Below are positions 12,330 to 14,752 of a DNA stretch of 14,752 bases, piece by piece; position 1 is the stretch's first letter; each line of letters begins with the position of its first letter. Origin of the DNA: a bacterium (GTDB lineage: Bacteria; Verrucomicrobiota; Kiritimatiellia; UBA8416); contig JAIFLS010000149.1 of NCBI GenBank assembly GCA_020048935.1, positions 1 through 14,752 of the forward strand, written 5' to 3'. The notes beneath the pieces are model-generated. The model saw only the letters and a program-made list of their open reading frames with translations, had not been told where the DNA came from and made no database searches. The position numbers and the translations under genes are program-made.

Positions 12330-14720
12330 ATGCAAACGCAGCGCGGAGCCCGCTGCGACCTCCACATCCACAGCAAGTATTCCGACCGGCCTTCCGAATG
12401 GTTCCTGCGCCGCATCGGGGCTCCGGAAAGCTTCATGGAGCCAGCCGAGATTTATCGCCGCTGCCGTGAAGCAGGGATGGACTACGTCACGATCTCGGAT
12501 CACAACTGCATCCGCGGGGCGCTTGAGATCGCCGACATGCCGGGAGTCTTCATCTCCTCGGAACTGACCACCTACTTCCCAGAGAACCGCTGCAAGATCC
12601 ACTGCCTGGCTAGCGGGATCACCACCGGACAATTCGAGGACATGCAGTCCATCCGCGAGAACATCTACGACTTACGCGCCTATATGCTCGAAAACCGGAT
12701 CATCCACAGCATCGCTCATCCCCTGTTCCGGGTGAATGACCGCCTGTCCATCGACCTGGTCGAGAAACTGATACTCCTGTTCAACCGCTTCGAGGGAATC
12801 AACGGCTCGCGTTTTCCACGCGCCTGCGCCGTCGCCAACGCCATTTTCAGCAGCCTTGACCGTGAAACCATCGAGAGGCTGGCGAACAAGCACGGGCTCG
12901 TGCCAGACGGCGACACACCCTGGATGAAACGCTTCACCGGCGGGAGTGACGACCATGGCGGTCTGTATGCCGCTCAGGCATTCACCGAGACACCGCCCGC
13001 CGCGACCGTGTTCGATTACCTCGAGCATCTCCGGGCCGGGCGTCATACGACCGGCGGCCAGGGCGGATCGAGCCTGCAACTGGCCCACAGCCTGGTACAC
13101 ATCGCGCAGGCCTATTTGCGGGAGCGTCTTGCCGGACGTGCAGGCGGCCCCAACCTGATGTCCATGCTGCTGCAGAACCTTTCCGGCAAGCCCGGGCAGC
13201 CGGAAACCGCGGAAGCACCGAAAAGCGCCATGCGACGCCTATTCGAACCGATGGTAAAACGCCATCGTCTAAAGCAGTTTTCGGAAACCGAACGCCTGCT
13301 GATCGAGGATTTCATGGCTATCGCCCGTCAGGAAACCGGTGAAAAGCCGGCCACCCACACACATGATGCCCGCTTCGAGATGGTGGCCCGCCTGGCGCAC
13401 CAGCTCACCTTCCTTTTCATGAACCGCTGTGTGCAGAAAATGAAAAGCGGCGACCTGATGGGATCTGTCCAGTCACTTGCCTCGATGGGTCCGGTGATAC
13501 TCGGGGTCATGCCCTACTTCGCGGCCTTCTCGACCCAGCACAAGGACAACGAATTCCTGCGGGAACTCTGCGCACACTATCCGGCAGGCAAGCCCGCGCT
13601 CGTCGGGCGCGGCGGCAAGGCCTGGATCACCGACACGTTCTATGAAATCAACGGCGTCGCCAAGACCATCCACAAGCTCGCCGGCCTTTCCCATGCAGGG
13701 GGACGCCCGATCACCGTCCTGACTTCGCTCGAGAATGCAGGCACGTGCGATTTTCCCGCCGTCAATTTCACCCCCCAGGGGACCTTCACCCTGCCGGAGT
13801 ATCCGGAAGTCCGACTTTCGCTACCGCCCATTCTGGATGTAATCCGTCACATCGAGGAACGCGACTACGACTCCCTGATCATCTCGACGCCTGGCCCCAT
13901 GGGGCTGACGGGACTTCTGGCAGGGCGGCTGCTGAACCTGCCCGTGCGCGGGATCTACCACACCGACTTCCCCCACTACGTCGAGAACTGGACGGACGAT
14001 GCCTCCATGGGCGAACTGGCCAAGCAGTTCATGCGCTGGTTCTACCGCAACATGGAGACCATCTACGCGCCCACCCGCGCCTATGCCGACATCCTGGCCG
14101 ACATGGGATTCGAGCGTGAGCAACTAGCCGTGTTGCCGCGAGGCGTCGATCTCGATGATTTCAACCCATCCTTCCGGCAGGAGGGGTTCTGGCAGGGGCA
14201 TGGCCTCGGCAAGGCGGCATTCACCTTCGTCTATGTCGGGCGTGTCTCCTCGGAGAAGAACATCGAGATCATGCTCGAGGCCCATCGCCTGCTCGTCGAG
14301 GAAGGCCTCGATATCGCGCTCGGGGTGGTCGGCGACGGGCCGGAGCGGGAACGGTTGCTCGGGAAATACGCATCCAACGGCAAGGTGGCCTTCACCGGGT
14401 ACCTGCACGGCAAGGAACTGGCGACCGCCTACGCCAGTGCCGATGCCTTGGCATTTCCCAGCATGAGCGACACCTTCGGCAATGTCGTGCTCGAGGCGCA
14501 CGCCTCCGGAATCCCAGCCGTCGTATCCGACAAGGGCGGCCCGCAGGAAATCGTCCAGGCGCACGGTAGCGGCCTCGTTACCGACGCCAGCAACCCCGCC
14601 GCCTTCGCCCTTGCCATGCGAACGCTGGTCGAGGATCGACAGGCCTACGAAAATTACTGCCGGGCGGCGCTGGCATCCGCCCGCGCCGCCCGCTGGGAAG
14701 CCGTACTGGAACTGCTCTGA
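12330..14720 (+). CDS. PHP phosphoesterase domain fused to GT4 glycosyltransferase (SQD2/MgtA-like)
   Basis: This 796-residue protein has an N-terminal PHP domain (~8-215) with metal-ligand motifs DLHIHS (His12, His14), ISDHN (Asp57, His58), Glu78 in SELTTY, His91, AHP (His130) and GSDDHGG (Asp207, His209), all intact. A linker region (~216-428) of unknown fold follows. The GT4 glycosyltransferase (~430-795) has TDTFYEINGVAKTIHKLA, YHTDFPHYVE, LPRGVDLDDFNP, VYVGRVSSEKN, VVGDGPER and the D/E-x7-E motif (Asp714, Glu722 in SDTFGNVVLEA). GT4 members of this subgroup build glyco(phospho)lipids at the inner membrane using nucleotide sugars. The exact sugar and acceptor are unknown. The PHP domain could hydrolyse a phosphoester of the same substrate. 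ATG 12330 has AAGG at 8 nt and begins close to the PHP domain. ATG 12270 and TTG 12153 are longer alternatives without good sites. It is divergent from the psd operon. Confidence 0.85.
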   Translation: MQTQRGARCDLHIHSKYSDRPSEWFLRRIGAPESFMEPAEIYRRCREAGMDYVTISDHNCIRGALEIADMPGVFISSELTTYFPENRCKIHCLASGITTGQFEDMQSIRENIYDLRAYMLENRIIHSIAHPLFRVNDRLSIDLVEKLILLFNRFEGINGSRFPRACAVANAIFSSLDRETIERLANKHGLVPDGDTPWMKRFTGGSDDHGGLYAAQAFTETPPAATVFDYLEHLRAGRHTTGGQGGSSLQLAHSLVHIAQAYLRERLAGRAGGPNLMSMLLQNLSGKPGQPETAEAPKSAMRRLFEPMVKRHRLKQFSETERLLIEDFMAIARQETGEKPATHTHDARFEMVARLAHQLTFLFMNRCVQKMKSGDLMGSVQSLASMGPVILGVMPYFAAFSTQHKDNEFLRELCAHYPAGKPALVGRGGKAWITDTFYEINGVAKTIHKLAGLSHAGGRPITVLTSLENAGTCDFPAVNFTPQGTFTLPEYPEVRLSLPPILDVIRHIEERDYDSLIISTPGPMGLTGLLAGRLLNLPVRGIYHTDFPHYVENWTDDASMGELAKQFMRWFYRNMETIYAPTRAYADILADMGFEREQLAVLPRGVDLDDFNPSFRQEGFWQGHGLGKAAFTFVYVGRVSSEKNIEIMLEAHRLLVEEGLDIALGVVGDGPERERLLGKYASNGKVAFTGYLHGKELATAYASADALAFPSMSDTFGNVVLEAHASGIPAVVSDKGGPQEIVQAHGSGLVTDASNPAAFALAMRTLVEDRQAYENYCRAALASARAARWEAVLELL

Positions 14721-14752
14721 TTGATCATCCTGCGCTGCCGGTTACTAGCTGT

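Overview
The window is about 14.7 kb of GC-rich bacterial DNA with AT-richer gaps between genes. It holds ten substantial coding sequences, two small ones and a set of candidate Pho-type operators. Most genes have clear Shine-Dalgarno sites (AAGGAGG type), and many junctions overlap by ATGA or GTGA. The gene types (an Mrp ATPase fused to a DUF971 domain, a PHP-GT4 fusion, a PhoR with an extracytoplasmic sensor domain) suggest a Gram-negative of the Planctomycetes-Verrucomicrobia-Kiritimatiella-Lentisphaera group. That placement is an impression from gene architecture; nothing here proves it. No rRNA, tRNA, CRISPR array or insertion sequence was seen.

Left part (1-2200): the 3' end of a membrane fatty acid desaturase, then an Mrp/ApbC-type iron-sulfur carrier ATPase. 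Convergent to it is a small gene for a membrane protein of about 90 residues.

Centre (2372-5911): a phosphate-sensing locus on the + strand. It consists of phoB, phoR (4-nt overlap), a 44-codon small ORF with an excellent ribosome binding site, and phoU. No pst transporter genes are present.

Right part (6003-12104, - strand): a tightly packed four-gene operon. In transcription order it encodes a 772-residue protein of unknown family, a phosphatidylserine decarboxylase with an unusual GSST cleavage motif, an integral membrane protein related to prolipoprotein diacylglyceryl transferase, and a TIM-barrel protein resembling GH67 alpha-glucuronidases that keeps three candidate catalytic acids. 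Divergent from it (12330-14720, +) is a fusion of a PHP metal-dependent phosphoesterase domain with a GT4 glycosyltransferase of the SQD2/MgtA/PimB type.

The most interesting signal is regulatory. Direct repeats of CTAAC(A/C) with an 11-bp period, the geometry of PhoB/PhoP binding sites, occur upstream of phoB, between phoR and phoU, and on both strands of the divergent promoter region between the lipid operon and the PHP-GT gene. In three cases the last repeat lies 65-68 nt before the start codon. The working hypothesis is a phosphate-controlled membrane-lipid remodelling module: phosphate limitation sensed by PhoR/PhoB/PhoU would control phospholipid head-group chemistry (Psd and partners) and glycolipid synthesis (GT4). 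The GH67-like protein is a possible glycolipid-acting enzyme. This is inference and has not been tested.
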